A stretch of DNA of 64,000 bases from Evansella sp. LMS18 (GTDB lineage Bacteria; Bacillota; Bacilli; Bacillales; Salisediminibacteriaceae): NCBI RefSeq assembly GCF_024362785.1, contig NZ_CP093301.1, positions 3,906,001-3,970,000 on the forward strand, read 5' to 3'. The notes beneath the pieces were generated by a model. That model did not search any database. It was not told the origin of the DNA and saw only the letters and a program-made list of their open reading frames with translations. Position 1 is the first letter of the stretch, and each line of letters opens with the position of its first letter. Positions 41,424 through 49,984 of this stretch are shown piece by piece. Made by a program: the position numbers and the translations under genes.

Positions 41424-42191
41424 ATGAATAACAGGACAATCACCCAGAATACTCGCTATTACAGAGCGTATGTCAGTTCCTTTAACACAAATATCATACA
41501 TAAGAAGAATCCCTGGGTGGCAGCCTGGTGGTCCGCAGCTTTTCCAGGGATGGGCCATCTGCTTCATGGTTCTTATATTAAGGGATTCATTTTTTTTGCC
41601 TGGGAGTTCATTATTAACATTGGCGCACGAATAAACGAAGCGATGGTTTATTCCTTTACAGGCCAGTTTGAACTTGCCAAAGCCACCCTGGATACGAGAT
41701 GGGTTCTCCTATACATAGCAGTTTATATTATTTCTATCTGGGACAGCTACAGGACGTCAGTGGAGATAAATAAGATTTATATATTAGCTAATAAAGATAA
41801 GACGCCTATTGTACCATTTAACTTAGGGCCATTAGGCCTGAACGCTCTCGATAAAAGGCAGCCATTGCTGGCGCTTATATGGTCAGTTTTGATGCCTGGG
41901 ATGGGCCATCTTTATCTGAAAAGAACCCCTAACGGTTTTGTAATACTATTTTGCTGGATAATTTCAAACTATTTTTCAAATTTCCTGACAGCATTTCACT
42001 TAACGCTTCTTGGAGACTTTGCAGGGGCAACAGAAGTTATAGACCCCCAATGGGCACTGTTTCTTCCTTCACTGGTTGGCTTTGCAATTTATGATTCATA
42101 CACAACCGCAGTGGAGTATAACAAATTATTTAATACAGAACAGGCAGAATACCTGGAAAAAGAGTATCAGCTTCTTGATCTTAAATTATAG
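41424..42191 (+). CDS. Membrane protein with two internal PGMGHL repeats
   Basis: I do not recognise this 255-residue protein by name. It contains an internal duplication: PWVAAWWSAAFPGMGHLLHG near residue 30 and PLLALIWSVLMPGMGHLYLK near 145, each followed by membrane helices (GFIFFAWEFIINIG, GFVILFCWIISNYF) and then a WDSY/YDSY segment with a TxxEYNK-like tail. The PGxGHL motif before a helix recalls TM2-type small membrane domains. The start has a weak site. It is followed after 21 bases by another membrane gene, so an operon is likely. Confidence 0.7.
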   Translation: MNNRTITQNTRYYRAYVSSFNTNIIHKKNPWVAAWWSAAFPGMGHLLHGSYIKGFIFFAWEFIINIGARINEAMVYSFTGQFELAKATLDTRWVLLYIAVYIISIWDSYRTSVEINKIYILANKDKTPIVPFNLGPLGLNALDKRQPLLALIWSVLMPGMGHLYLKRTPNGFVILFCWIISNYFSNFLTAFHLTLLGDFAGATEVIDPQWALFLPSLVGFAIYDSYTTAVEYNKLFNTEQAEYLEKEYQLLDLKL

Positions 42192-42212
42192 TGGAAAAGG
42201 TGGACGGGCCGA

Positions 42213-42686
42213 ATGCTTGTGGTTTCTTCCTTTGAATACACCGAATCAATTGAAATAGCTATCGCGATCCTGGAGGAAAATGGGGTGAGCAAGGAAAAAA
42301 TCCTTGCTGTTCCTTTTACAAAAAAAAGGGAGGAAATTAAACTATTTGACAGCATCCACTATTCGGATGGTGTCAGCCTCTTTGATCTTGCTGCAGCCCT
42401 GGGTACAGCTTTTTCGGTGCTGGGCGCCAGCTTCGGTTTCGTTTTAACCTGGGGCCCAATAATTTGGGGACTGCTCGGCTTCGCAATAGGTGCAGGGTTA
42501 GGTTTCATAATCGACTATTTCTGGACTAAGAATAAAATAAAAAAAAGAGCAAATGGACCAGCATCAAAAACAGAAGTTGTCCTGATAATAGAATGTGATG
42601 AGACCCTGGGGAAGACAGTGGAGGATATATTATGGAAAAACCTTGCTATTGGAGTAGCTAAAGTTAAAAAACAAAGTAATACCTGA
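42213..42686 (+). CDS. Uncharacterised membrane protein
   Basis: 157 residues. An N-terminal soluble stretch with a ferredoxin-like beta-alpha pattern (MLVVSSFEYTESIEIAIAIL) is followed by a glycine-rich hydrophobic region with two helices (residues 60-105: GTAFSVLGASFGFV, GLLGFAIGAGLGFIIDYF), then a basic patch and a second small soluble part. GTGGAAAAGGTGG lies upstream. It sits between the PGMGHL membrane protein and a DUF421 protein in the same direction. No function can be offered. Confidence 0.65.
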   Translation: MLVVSSFEYTESIEIAIAILEENGVSKEKILAVPFTKKREEIKLFDSIHYSDGVSLFDLAAALGTAFSVLGASFGFVLTWGPIIWGLLGFAIGAGLGFIIDYFWTKNKIKKRANGPASKTEVVLIIECDETLGKTVEDILWKNLAIGVAKVKKQSNT

Positions 42687-42719
42687 TATTTCAGGGTTCA
42701 TAGAAGGATGGAGAAGTAA

Positions 42720-43430
42720 ATGAGCCTAGGTATTGAAATAGTGTTCCGGACTGTTCTGGCTTTTTTTATGATGATTTCAATTGCTCATCTCCTTGGTAAA
42801 CAAACAATTTCCCAGATGACATACCATGATTTCATTGCGTCAGTGATGATTGGCGGGATTGCCGGCAACTTAACATTCAACACTCAGATAAATATAAGAC
42901 AATTTATTTATGCCCTCTTGTCATTAACAGTTTTACTGCTGCTGACAACGCTTCTGTCTTTAAAAAGCCGTAAAATCAGAACACTTACCGCAGGGGAGCC
43001 AACTGTAATCATTCAGGACGGTAAGATTCTTGAAAGGAATATGAAGAAGCTCAGAATGACATTTGACTCGCTGAATGAATCGCTGAGGGAAAAGAATATA
43101 TTTGATATAGAAGAAGTAGAACATGCAGTCATGGAAACTGACGGGCATGTGTCTGTATTAAAAAAGCCTGCTTATCGGACGATAAGAAGGAAGGATCTCG
43201 GACTTCTCACAGCAGGGAAGGCGAGTTTTCCTGTCGAGCTGATTATGGACGGAGAGATAGTGGAGAAAAACTTCAAGCAAAATTCCCTTACACAGGAATG
43301 GCTGCAAACAGAGATGTCGCAGCGCGGTATTAAGCTTGAAGATGTTTCTTACTGTGTAAGAGGCACGAATAATCAACTGTATTTTGATTTGTATGATGAT
43401 CAGATCCATTCCCCTATAGATAAAGAATGA
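42720..43430 (+). CDS. DUF421-family membrane protein (YetF/YdfS type)
   Basis: A 236-residue protein with three N-terminal membrane helices containing GKQTISQMTYHDFIASVMIG, a well-kept DUF421 mark, followed by a soluble domain with GEPTVIIQDGKILERNMKK and LRMTFDSLNESLREKNIFDI. The late segment FPVELIMDGEIVEKNFKQNS is also typical. Bacillus spores carry several such proteins in membranes; their function is uncertain. The gene is 33 bases after its upstream neighbour. Confidence 0.85.
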   Translation: MSLGIEIVFRTVLAFFMMISIAHLLGKQTISQMTYHDFIASVMIGGIAGNLTFNTQINIRQFIYALLSLTVLLLLTTLLSLKSRKIRTLTAGEPTVIIQDGKILERNMKKLRMTFDSLNESLREKNIFDIEEVEHAVMETDGHVSVLKKPAYRTIRRKDLGLLTAGKASFPVELIMDGEIVEKNFKQNSLTQEWLQTEMSQRGIKLEDVSYCVRGTNNQLYFDLYDDQIHSPIDKE

Positions 43431-43454
43431 ATTCAAGCAAAGGCTGGGATTTAT

Positions 43455-44579
43455 ATGAAAAAAATAATGTTCCTTCTGATATTTATCAGCTTTTTTCAGG
43501 CAGGGAGTGTTCTTGCTGAAATGAAAGATGGAGTGGTTTTTATAGTCAAGTCTTCAGGAGAAGCCGTAAATCAGTCGGTGCTCACCGCCGAGTCTCCAGC
43601 CTTACTGCAGGCAGTAAAGGAAGGGGTTCCATCGCAAAGAATAGAAAAGCTGCCGCCTGCAGACAGTTATATTTTGTATGAAGATGGGCCTGGGATAGTG
43701 AAAACGATAGTAAAAGATGAATCGGGAGGCTTCTTTGAATTACAGTCTGGAAGAAAAATTGAATTCCCTCCTGAAACGAGGAAGGAGATATTAAATTACC
43801 TAGGTTTTCTCCGTGAAAAACATTATGGAAAGTTCGTTAGCTGGGAAGAAGCCGAACAACTTTTTCCAAGGTATGCCAGCTTTAAAATCACTGACCTTGA
43901 AACAGGACGGAGTTTTCATGTGCAACGCAGAGCGGGAAGCCATCACGCAGATGTACAGCCACTTACGAAAGAAGATACGGAAATTATGAAAGAAATTTAT
44001 AACGGGAAATGGAGCTGGAAGCGGCGTGCAGTGCTTGTTCATGGGGAAGGGGAAGACTATGCAGGTTCTATGCACGGGATGCCTCACGGTGCAGGGGCAT
44101 TGAGCAACGGTTTTCCGGGACATTTTTGTATTCATTTCAAGGGAAGCACAACACATACATCCGGAAAAGAGGACCTGTCTCACCAGGCTATGGTCCATAA
44201 AGCAGGAGGTTCATTGTTTCAATTTGTGAGGGAGCTTCCAGCAGAAGAAGTTGTCAATTTATTTTTTATTTCATTAAACCAGAAGGATCTTGACTTACTC
44301 CGGTTAATTTATAACGGTGATGAGGATGTAGGCACACTAAAAGGCTTGGTTAGAGAAACTGAATCTGTAAGGATTATTGAACAAACTCCTATTGATGATA
44401 ATCAGCCTCTTGTCTATGAAACGACTGTTAAGTACAGAATTAAAAAAGCCGGCAGGGGAGAAGAAACAGAAACGTTTGCATTCCGTGCAGTAAGAGAGTC
44501 GCCGGCAAGTGAATGGAAGCTTGAAAAAGTCCCTTCACCTGACAATAGTGAAGAAACCTCACTCCATTTTTCGGAGTGA
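43455..44579 (+). CDS. Exported protein with a GHFCIHF motif (possible divergent transpeptidase-like fold)
   Basis: A 374-residue protein with a signal peptide ending near SVLAEM. The middle, about residues 145-235, holds ITDLETGRSFHVQRRAGSHH, KWSWKRRAVLVH, HGMPHGAGALSNGFPGHFCI and HFKGSTTH. The layout His-Gly, a spacer, then GHFCIHF loosely recalls the SHGC(I/V)R site of L,D-transpeptidases (YkuD), but the match is weak and the assignment is inference. The end (about 300-365) looks like an NTF2-like or DUF domain. AAGGCTGGG is a poor ribosome site. The terminator overlaps its 3' end. Confidence 0.6.
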   Translation: MKKIMFLLIFISFFQAGSVLAEMKDGVVFIVKSSGEAVNQSVLTAESPALLQAVKEGVPSQRIEKLPPADSYILYEDGPGIVKTIVKDESGGFFELQSGRKIEFPPETRKEILNYLGFLREKHYGKFVSWEEAEQLFPRYASFKITDLETGRSFHVQRRAGSHHADVQPLTKEDTEIMKEIYNGKWSWKRRAVLVHGEGEDYAGSMHGMPHGAGALSNGFPGHFCIHFKGSTTHTSGKEDLSHQAMVHKAGGSLFQFVRELPAEEVVNLFFISLNQKDLDLLRLIYNGDEDVGTLKGLVRETESVRIIEQTPIDDNQPLVYETTVKYRIKKAGRGEETETFAFRAVRESPASEWKLEKVPSPDNSEETSLHFSE

Positions 44580-44587
44580 GGCATTTT
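44557..44587 (+). terminator. Terminator overlapping the 3' end of the GHFCIHF gene
   Basis: CCTCACTCC (44557-44565) pairs with GGAGTGAGG (44573-44581) around ATTTTTC and is followed by CATTTT. The stop codon lies inside the right arm. Confidence 0.8.
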
Positions 44588-44640
44588 GACGGACAATTAA
44601 TCATGCGCTAATTCTTGACTGTTGTTTATTCTGTGTCATA

Positions 44641-45069
44641 TTACTGCAAGAGCTCTTTTAAATACAATACATGTTCCCGGTCCCTGTCGAGTATGTCTTC
44701 AATAAGCATCCTGCTTTCCGGGTCCAGGTCGCCTCTGACTATCTCTTCAGAAATTTCTATCCCGTAATGGCCTTCTCCCATAATCGCCTGTTCTAAAATT
44801 CCTTCCGGGTTATGGGGCATGGTGAATTCGCTCATTCGTCCCTGGATAGAACCCATGACACCTTCACTGTCGACAGGTCTGCCGCCCAGGTTCTGTATTC
44901 GTTCGGCTACTCTCATGGCATGCTGTTTATGTTCCTGCTGGATTGCCTGGAACTCTTTTTTCAGTTCCTCATCTTCCAGCCTCTGGATCAGCCGTTCATA
45001 TGAATGGATCCCCATGTACTGGCCTCTCAAAAATTCGTTAAGTGTATCGATGACATTATTTTTTCCCAT
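44641..45069 (-). CDS. Ferritin-like four-helix protein (DUF2383 type)
   Basis: 142 residues from the ATG at 45069, chosen because AAGGAAAGGAAA lies upstream; the frame extends to 45243 but that part runs through a palindromic repeat. Helices hold candidate metal ligands: RGQYMGIHSYERLIQ, FQAIQQEHKQHAMRV (ExxH) and GHYGIEISEEIV, then DREHVLYLKELL. This ferritin/rubrerythrin-like pattern suggests a di-metal site for storage or stress protection. It is monocistronic and convergent to the gene before. Confidence 0.75.
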   Translation of the reverse strand: MGKNNVIDTLNEFLRGQYMGIHSYERLIQRLEDEELKKEFQAIQQEHKQHAMRVAERIQNLGGRPVDSEGVMGSIQGRMSEFTMPHNPEGILEQAIMGEGHYGIEISEEIVRGDLDPESRMLIEDILDRDREHVLYLKELLQ

Positions 45070-45163
45070 TGCGATTTCCTTTCCTTGTACTTTAATAAGA
45101 TAATCTTTGTACCAGAATGAATTCCTTATATAGACTTTGCATAAAAAAAGACGAACATTACTT

Positions 45164-45296
45164 TTCGATTTGCAGCGTAAGACGGCGACTCTGGCGGTAG
45201 CAGCGCGAGCTGAAAATCCATTTTTGACGGCGTTAGTCGTCAAAAATTAGTTGAAGCCGTGCCCGCAGAACGCGTCCGTCTGTAGTGTAAATCGAA
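45164..45296. repeat. Second dispersed Bacillaceae-type palindromic element
   Basis: The ends TTCGATTTGCAGCG and TGTAGTGTAAATCGAA are near-complements. Inside are an exact stem TTTTTGACG/CGTCAAAAA (45220-45245) and GC-rich blocks (GACGGCGACTCTGGCGG, GCCGTGCCCGCAGAACGCG). Read in reverse it resembles a CACTACAGACG...GGAGTCGCCGTC repeat that I recall from several Bacillaceae. It sits upstream of the ferritin-like gene. Confidence 0.6.
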
Positions 45297-45427
45297 CAAT
45301 ATAGTAACATTTTGGAAAATGTTCGTATTAAAGATGAAAACATTGAATTATGAAATTGATTCACCTGTAAAGTATTTGCACAAATGAGATAAGCGATACG
45401 ATTTTCGGGTAAGATAATAGCAGGTGC

Positions 45428-45457
45428 TTGTTATTGCCCAACACTTTGTTGTATAAT
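45428..45457 (+). promoter_or_regulatory. Candidate sigma-A promoter for the rlmN-like gene
   Basis: TTGTTA (45428-45433), 18 bases, TATAAT (45452-45457), 36 bases before the chosen ATG. Confidence 0.6.
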
Positions 45458-45493
45458 GCTTAGATGAGTTTTCTGGAAATGAGGGGAAATATT

Positions 45494-46579
45494 ATGAGTA
45501 ACAATAAACCATCCATTTATGGATTAACATATGATCAGCTGACAGACTGGCTCGTAGAAAACGGGCATAAAAAATTCCGTGCCCAGCAGGTGTGGGACTG
45601 GCTATATAAAAAACGGGTAACCGAATTTTCACAAATGAAAAATGTAAACAAAGAGGTTCTGAAGATACTGGAAGAAAATTTCGTAATCCAGACGCTTGAG
45701 CTTCATACAAAACAGGAGTCCCGTGACGGAACGGTAAAATTTCTGTTTAAGCTCCAGGATGGCAACCTGATCGAAACGGTATTGATGAGGTTTGACTATG
45801 GAAATTCAGTCTGTGTTACGACACAGGTAGGATGTAATATTGGATGCAGTTTCTGCGCAAGCGGGCTGTTGAAGAAAAGCCGCGATCTGACAAGCGGAGA
45901 GATTGTGGAACAGATTATGAATGTTCAGCATCATTTTGACCAGAAGGGTAAGGAAGAACGTGTAAGCCATATCGTTGTCATGGGTATCGGCGAGCCGTTT
46001 GATAACTACGACAACCTGATGGATTTCCTATATATCGTTAATAATGACCGCGGTTTGGCAATCGGGGCAAGGCATATTACCGTGTCTACGAGCGGAATTA
46101 TTAAGAAGATATACGAATTCGCTGATTCCGGCCTGCAAGTTAACCTGGCGTTATCACTGCACGCTCCGAACAATGAGCTTCGTACTCGGATTATGAAAAT
46201 CAATAAGGCACAGCCGATTGAAAAGCTCATGGACGCTGTTGATTACTACTTGAAGAAAACGAACCGCCGGATCACGTTCGAGTATATTTTGCTGCAGGGT
46301 GTCAATGACAGTAAGGAAACGGCACGCCAGCTTGCTGATTTAATCCGGGATAAAAAGAAGCTTGCTTATGTTAACCTGATTCCTTATAATCCGGTAGACG
46401 AGCATATCCAGTATCAGCAAAGTGAGAAATCAGACATTCTCGCGTTTTATGATATTCTGAAGAAAAACGGCATCCAGTGCGGTATCCGCCATGAGCAGGG
46501 ATCTGACATTGATGCAGCATGCGGGCAGCTTCGCAGTAAGCAAATCAAAAAGGATAAAGAAAAAGCAGGTGTAAGATAA
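45494..46579 (+). CDS. rlmN: RlmN-type radical SAM 23S rRNA methyltransferase (paralogue type)
   Basis: 361 residues. The radical SAM cluster is CNIGCSFC near 115, followed by [37 protein letters not shown] and the methyl-carrying cysteine in [12 protein letters not shown] near the end. RlmN methylates C2 of A2503 in 23S rRNA and A37 of some tRNAs. Sequence details such as [19 protein letters not shown] and [13 protein letters not shown] resemble the Lactobacillales form more than the Bacillus form (FCASTLGGLKRHLEAGE). It stands alone, not in the fmt-rsmB cluster, so a second copy is likely. ATG 45494 follows GAGGGG; 45464 lacks a site. Confidence 0.87.
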   Translation: MSNNKPSIYGLTYDQLTDWLVENGHKKFRAQQVWDWLYKKRVTEFSQMKNVNKEVLKILEENFVIQTLELHTKQESRDGTVKFLFKLQDGNLIETVLMRFDYGNSVCVTTQVGCNIGCSFCASGLLKKSRDLTSGEIVEQIMNVQHHFDQKGKEERVSHIVVMGIGEPFDNYDNLMDFLYIVNNDRGLAIGARHITVSTSGIIKKIYEFADSGLQVNLALSLHAPNNELRTRIMKINKAQPIEKLMDAVDYYLKKTNRRITFEYILLQGVNDSKETARQLADLIRDKKKLAYVNLIPYNPVDEHIQYQQSEKSDILAFYDILKKNGIQCGIRHEQGSDIDAACGQLRSKQIKKDKEKAGVR

Positions 46580-46589
46580 CCTGCTGGTC

Positions 46590-46619
46590 AGAGCAGTCTC
46601 TCCAGAGGCTGCTCTTTTG
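46590..46619. terminator. Terminator after the rlmN-like gene
   Basis: AGAGCAGTCTC pairs with GAGGCTGCTCT around TCCA, followed by TTTGTG. Confidence 0.82.
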
Positions 46620-46645
46620 TGTTGATGGGGAGAAAAATTAGCCTT

Positions 46646-47590
46646 TTAGTTATTTTTAATAACTTCTTTGCTGAATTTCCACAGTTTTTCTCTGTTTTCC
46701 CGGTTATCAGCATATAAAGGATAAAAAGCTCCGCTGAAAAGCTGCCTGACCTGGGCAGAAAGCCCAGGGTCAGGAATTCCAGGCTTCATTATCTCTTTTT
46801 TATCATTAAATAATTTCCCTGTTGCATCACTGAACTCTTCCGCTGTGCAAAGCTCATGATAGAGATTACCTATTTTTTCTGGAGGCGGGAAATACAAATT
46901 CTGAACGAAAGCAATCGTTCTCCAGCCAGGTGTAACTTTTTGCAGGGTATTCTTTGACATTTTCGCTCCGTTTATTTGAAGCCCATTTACTCTTATTCCA
47001 TGCTGTTGGAATTCTTCAGCCAATGTAAAAGTAAGCATGACGAGCGCCATTTTCGAACTGCAATACATTTTATATACGCTGAAGGATTTGTCTTTTATGT
47101 TTTCCCCTTTCAGATTGTCCATCTCGATAACTCGTTTCGGATCAAAAAAGTGTTTAATGATATTGCTTGAAGCGTTAAGTATGCGTGGATCTTCTGATTT
47201 CTTAAGATGGGGGAGGAGCAGTTCAGTCATAAGTAACGGGCCGAAAACATTCGTTGCAAAAGTTAACTCCAGATGATCCAAACTCAGGCGGTATTTTTCT
47301 CCATGATTAAAATAGGCTGCATTGTGAATCAGTATATCAAGCCTGTCAAATCGGCTCTTGAAATCATGGCAAAAATTCCTAATGGATTGAAAAGAACTAA
47401 TATCGAGCTGCATGAGAGTGGTCTTCTCGTTTCCTGTCTTTGATATAATTTCTTCCAGAACAGGTTTGCTTCTTTCCATATTTCTGCAAGCCATCACCAC
47501 TGTGTGCCCTTCCGAAGCGAACCGATGTGCGGCAGCTTTTCCAATCCCTGAATTTGCGCCAGTAATAACGGTAATTCTTTGTTTTTTCAT
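46646..47590 (-). CDS. Short-chain dehydrogenase (retinol-dehydrogenase/WWOX-like)
   Basis: A 314-residue SDR with TGANSGIG near residue 10, HNAAYF in place of NNAG, the active Ser region LNASSN and YxxxK in YCSSKMAL. The long C-terminal part (about 90 residues after the catalytic region) is usual for the retinol-dehydrogenase-like group. ACRNMERSK after the second strand suggests NADP(H). The substrate is unknown. ATG at 47590 follows GGAGAAGGA. Single gene. Confidence 0.83.
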   Translation of the reverse strand: MKKQRITVITGANSGIGKAAAHRFASEGHTVVMACRNMERSKPVLEEIISKTGNEKTTLMQLDISSFQSIRNFCHDFKSRFDRLDILIHNAAYFNHGEKYRLSLDHLELTFATNVFGPLLMTELLLPHLKKSEDPRILNASSNIIKHFFDPKRVIEMDNLKGENIKDKSFSVYKMYCSSKMALVMLTFTLAEEFQQHGIRVNGLQINGAKMSKNTLQKVTPGWRTIAFVQNLYFPPPEKIGNLYHELCTAEEFSDATGKLFNDKKEIMKPGIPDPGLSAQVRQLFSGAFYPLYADNRENREKLWKFSKEVIKNN

Positions 47591-47847
47591 TTCCTTCTCC
47601 CCCCATCAGTTCGATTATAAAAAGTTTCTCTAAACAACCTCTGCTTTTATGCGGAGTGAAAAAGTTCTTCATCTTATACATATAATTAATTTCTCATAAT
47701 TACAATGGATAATTTGCGAACGATAGAGGGCAAGGGAGAAATTTCCTGGATAAATATATAGTAATTCAAAAATATATGCAAAAAATAAAAAGGACTTATA
47801 TAAGTGAGACGGAATATCGCCAATGCACATTGACTGGAGGACCTGTA

Positions 47848-48453
47848 ATGAACAAAACATTTTTCCTATCCATTCTTATATGTCTCCTTCTCGTTGTTTC
47901 GGCTTGCGGACAGGGAGAAGAGCCAGAGGTGGAAGAGCATACTGGAGGCGGCGCACAGCCTGATACTGACACGTTAAATGAAGAAGAATACGAAATTAGG
48001 GAATCGGAGGCAGGAACACTTACGATCCTGAGAGAAGAAACGGAGCTGGATATAACTGAGACGAGCGGGGAGATGACGCTCACAGTAAATGCCGTTCAGG
48101 TTGCTGATTTTGATATAAATGAGGAGTTCACAGATTTTTTCAACGGACTTTCAGAGGCAACAGTTTTTACTTTTCACATTGATGCAGAAAATATGTCGGA
48201 AGAAGACCTTGGTTTTTATCCTAATCAGTCCACAATTACTACCAACACTGGTCAGCAAATCAGCTCCAATTTGTTATTGTCAGATGATGTAGGAGGGGAA
48301 TTTTTCGGAAACGTGACGAAAAGTGGAGAAGTGTTTTTTCTTGCAGACAGAATTGATGAAAAAATCACCTCGATCAGATGGATTATCGATGGGCCTCACG
48401 ATGAAGATTACGAAACTGTTGGTGAGAGAATGGATTTTACTATTGATTTATAA
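47848..48453 (+). CDS. Acidic lipoprotein, DUF4352-like
   Basis: 201 residues starting at ATG 47848 after GGAGG. The signal ends in VVSAC with the lipidated cysteine near residue 20. An acidic linker (GEEPEVEEHTGGG) is followed by a beta-rich domain resembling the Ig-like DUF4352 fold (MTLTVNAVQVADFD, ATVFTFHIDAENMSEEDLGF). It is very poor in basic residues. A surface role is likely; no function is known. A 52-bp tandem repeat array lies directly downstream. Confidence 0.72.
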   Translation: MNKTFFLSILICLLLVVSACGQGEEPEVEEHTGGGAQPDTDTLNEEEYEIRESEAGTLTILREETELDITETSGEMTLTVNAVQVADFDINEEFTDFFNGLSEATVFTFHIDAENMSEEDLGFYPNQSTITTNTGQQISSNLLLSDDVGGEFFGNVTKSGEVFFLADRIDEKITSIRWIIDGPHDEDYETVGERMDFTIDL

Positions 48454-48586
48454 CATTAAAAAAAAGAGCAATTGTCATGGCATGAGCTCTGCCAGCATCA
48501 CTTCTGTGCGAAACCAGCGGCCTCATTTAGAAGTAAGGCATAATTTGGGGCATTGGAGCAGGCAAAGAATCAGCAGGAGATAGATC

Positions 48587-48887
48587 CGTTCCCAGAGGGA
48601 GTGGTTTAGGAGTTCTGAAGGAACGAAAGTGGGTGATTCGTTCCTTGAGGGAGTGTGTTAGGAGTTCTGAAGGAACGAAAGTGGGTGATTCGTTCCCAGA
48701 GGGAGTGGTTTAGGGGTTCTGAGGGAACGAAAGGTGGTGATTCGTTCCCAGAGGGAGTGGTTTAGGGGCTCTGAGGGAACGAAAGTGGGTGATTCGTTCC
48801 CAGAGGGAGTGGTTTAGGGGTTCTGAGGGAACGAAAGTGGGTGATTCGTTCCCTCAGAGTGGGGTTCAAATGTTCTGAGGGAACGAA
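48587..48887. repeat. 52-bp tandem repeat, five full units and a partial sixth
   Basis: CGTTCC recurs at 48587, 48639, 48691, 48743, 48795 and 48847, exactly 52 bases apart. Each unit reads as CGTTCCCAGAGGGAGTGG, then TTTAGGGGTTCTGAGGGAAC, then GAAAGTGGGTGATT. The GGGAACGAA and TTCGTTCCC parts of adjoining units are complementary, so hairpins form across unit borders. Units differ by a few point changes. There is no protein frame of note and no unique spacers. Confidence 0.9.
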
Positions 48888-49083
48888 TACGTTCAAGTCA
48901 CCTGTTCCAACGATAATCAATAACATTGACATTCCAACATGATAATCTCTCTAGTAACCTATGCTATTACAGCAATTCCACCATGGCAAGGGTAATAAGA
49001 TATGCCAGCAGATAATACTTTGATATTCACTAAAAACATGTTACTCTATTTTTATAAGAGCTTTAATAATTGAATAGAAACAT

Positions 49084-49202
49084 CCACTAGGGGTGCCTTA
49101 TTTAGCGCAAGCGTTTTACCGCTGTTGCGACAGGCTGAGATTAAAGAGCGACTTTAAGACCCTTTGAACCTGATCTGGTTTATGCCAGCGTAGGGAAGTG
49201 GA
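49084..49202 (+). promoter_or_regulatory. TPP riboswitch (THI box) controlling tenI-thiOSGF
   Basis: The aptamer consensus is clear: CCACTAGGGGTGCC, an extended P3 arm (GCGCAAGCG...CGCTGTTGCG), GGCTGAGA, GACCCTTTGAACCTGATCTG, GCCAGCGTAGGGAAGTGG. The P1 3' strand GAAGTGG can alternatively pair with CCACTTC in the terminator at 49239, as in the tenA leader. Confidence 0.95.
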
Positions 49203-49238
49203 GTTGCCGTAAATCTATCAGAACAGATTTTAACAGCA

Positions 49239-49278
49239 GCCACTTCCCAGCATGTAGTAATGGGAGGTGGCTTTTTTG
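49239..49278 (+). terminator. Riboswitch-controlled terminator before tenI
   Basis: GCCACTTCCCA (49239-49249) pairs with TGGGAGGTGGC (49261-49271), followed by TTTTTTG. Confidence 0.88.
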
Positions 49279-49315
49279 TTTTATATAAATGAGGCAGGAA
49301 TCAGGAGGAGTGAAA

Positions 49316-49984
49316 ATGGCCGGGAGTTTTAGAGAGATTCCCCTGAATGAAGTGGAATCTGGGGCCCAAGGACTCCACGTGATCTCCACAGGACGGCAGT
49401 CTGCGGAGGAATTGTCAGCAATATGCGGAGAAATTCATCCTTATTTAACCGCTGTCCACATTAGGGAGAAACAGAGAACAGCCATTGAAATTTACCAGCT
49501 TATCAGCCTTTTAGTACAACAGGGAGTGCCAAAAGGGAAGATTATAGTGAACGACAGGGTGGATGCAGCTGCAGCTGCTAAAGTGAAAGGTGTCCAGCTG
49601 GCATATCATTCTCTGGGCCCTTCCATTGTAAAAAAGGTATTTCCGGATTTACTTGCGGGGCGGTCTGTGCATTCACTGGAGGAAGCAGTTGACGCTGAAA
49701 AAGAAGGTTCAGATTATCTGTTGTTTGGTCATGTTTTCTCCACAAAATCCAAAGTAGGAGTCCAGCCGAGAGGAACAGAGCGATTAAAAGAAATCACCGA
49801 AAAAACACGACTCCCTGTTATCGCTATCGGAGGAATCACTCCGGAAAATACAAAACAGGTTATTGAAACGGGAGCAGCTGGGATAGCTGTCATGTCAGGA
49901 ATTTTAGAAGCTGCTGATCCGGTTGGAGCGGCCAGAAGATACAGGGAACAACTTGAACGAACATCAGGAGGTGACAGAGCTTGA
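49316..49984 (+). CDS. tenI: Thiazole tautomerase TenI
   Basis: 222 residues of the thiamin-phosphate-synthase/TenI TIM-barrel superfamily, beginning LHVISTGRQ and with IVNDRVDAAAAAKVKGVQL, GRSVHSLEEAVDAEKEGSDY, LFGHVFSTKSKVG and IAIGGITPENTKQV. The phosphate-binding end (GAAGIAVMSGI) is present. TenI aromatises the thiazole made by ThiG. ATG 49316 follows AGGAGG. It opens the thi operon and its end overlaps thiO by four bases. Confidence 0.9.
   Translation: MAGSFREIPLNEVESGAQGLHVISTGRQSAEELSAICGEIHPYLTAVHIREKQRTAIEIYQLISLLVQQGVPKGKIIVNDRVDAAAAAKVKGVQLAYHSLGPSIVKKVFPDLLAGRSVHSLEEAVDAEKEGSDYLLFGHVFSTKSKVGVQPRGTERLKEITEKTRLPVIAIGGITPENTKQVIETGAAGIAVMSGILEAADPVGAARRYREQLERTSGGDRA

Noticed and set aside
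45070-45243. N-terminal extension of the ferritin-like gene
   Set aside because: The extra residues come from the palindromic repeat, and the good ribosome site lies before the ATG at 45069.
48587-48887. Possible CRISPR array
   Set aside because: Units are contiguous 52-bp copies with no unique spacers and no cas genes nearby. The hairpin chain at 39708-40335 fails for the same reason.
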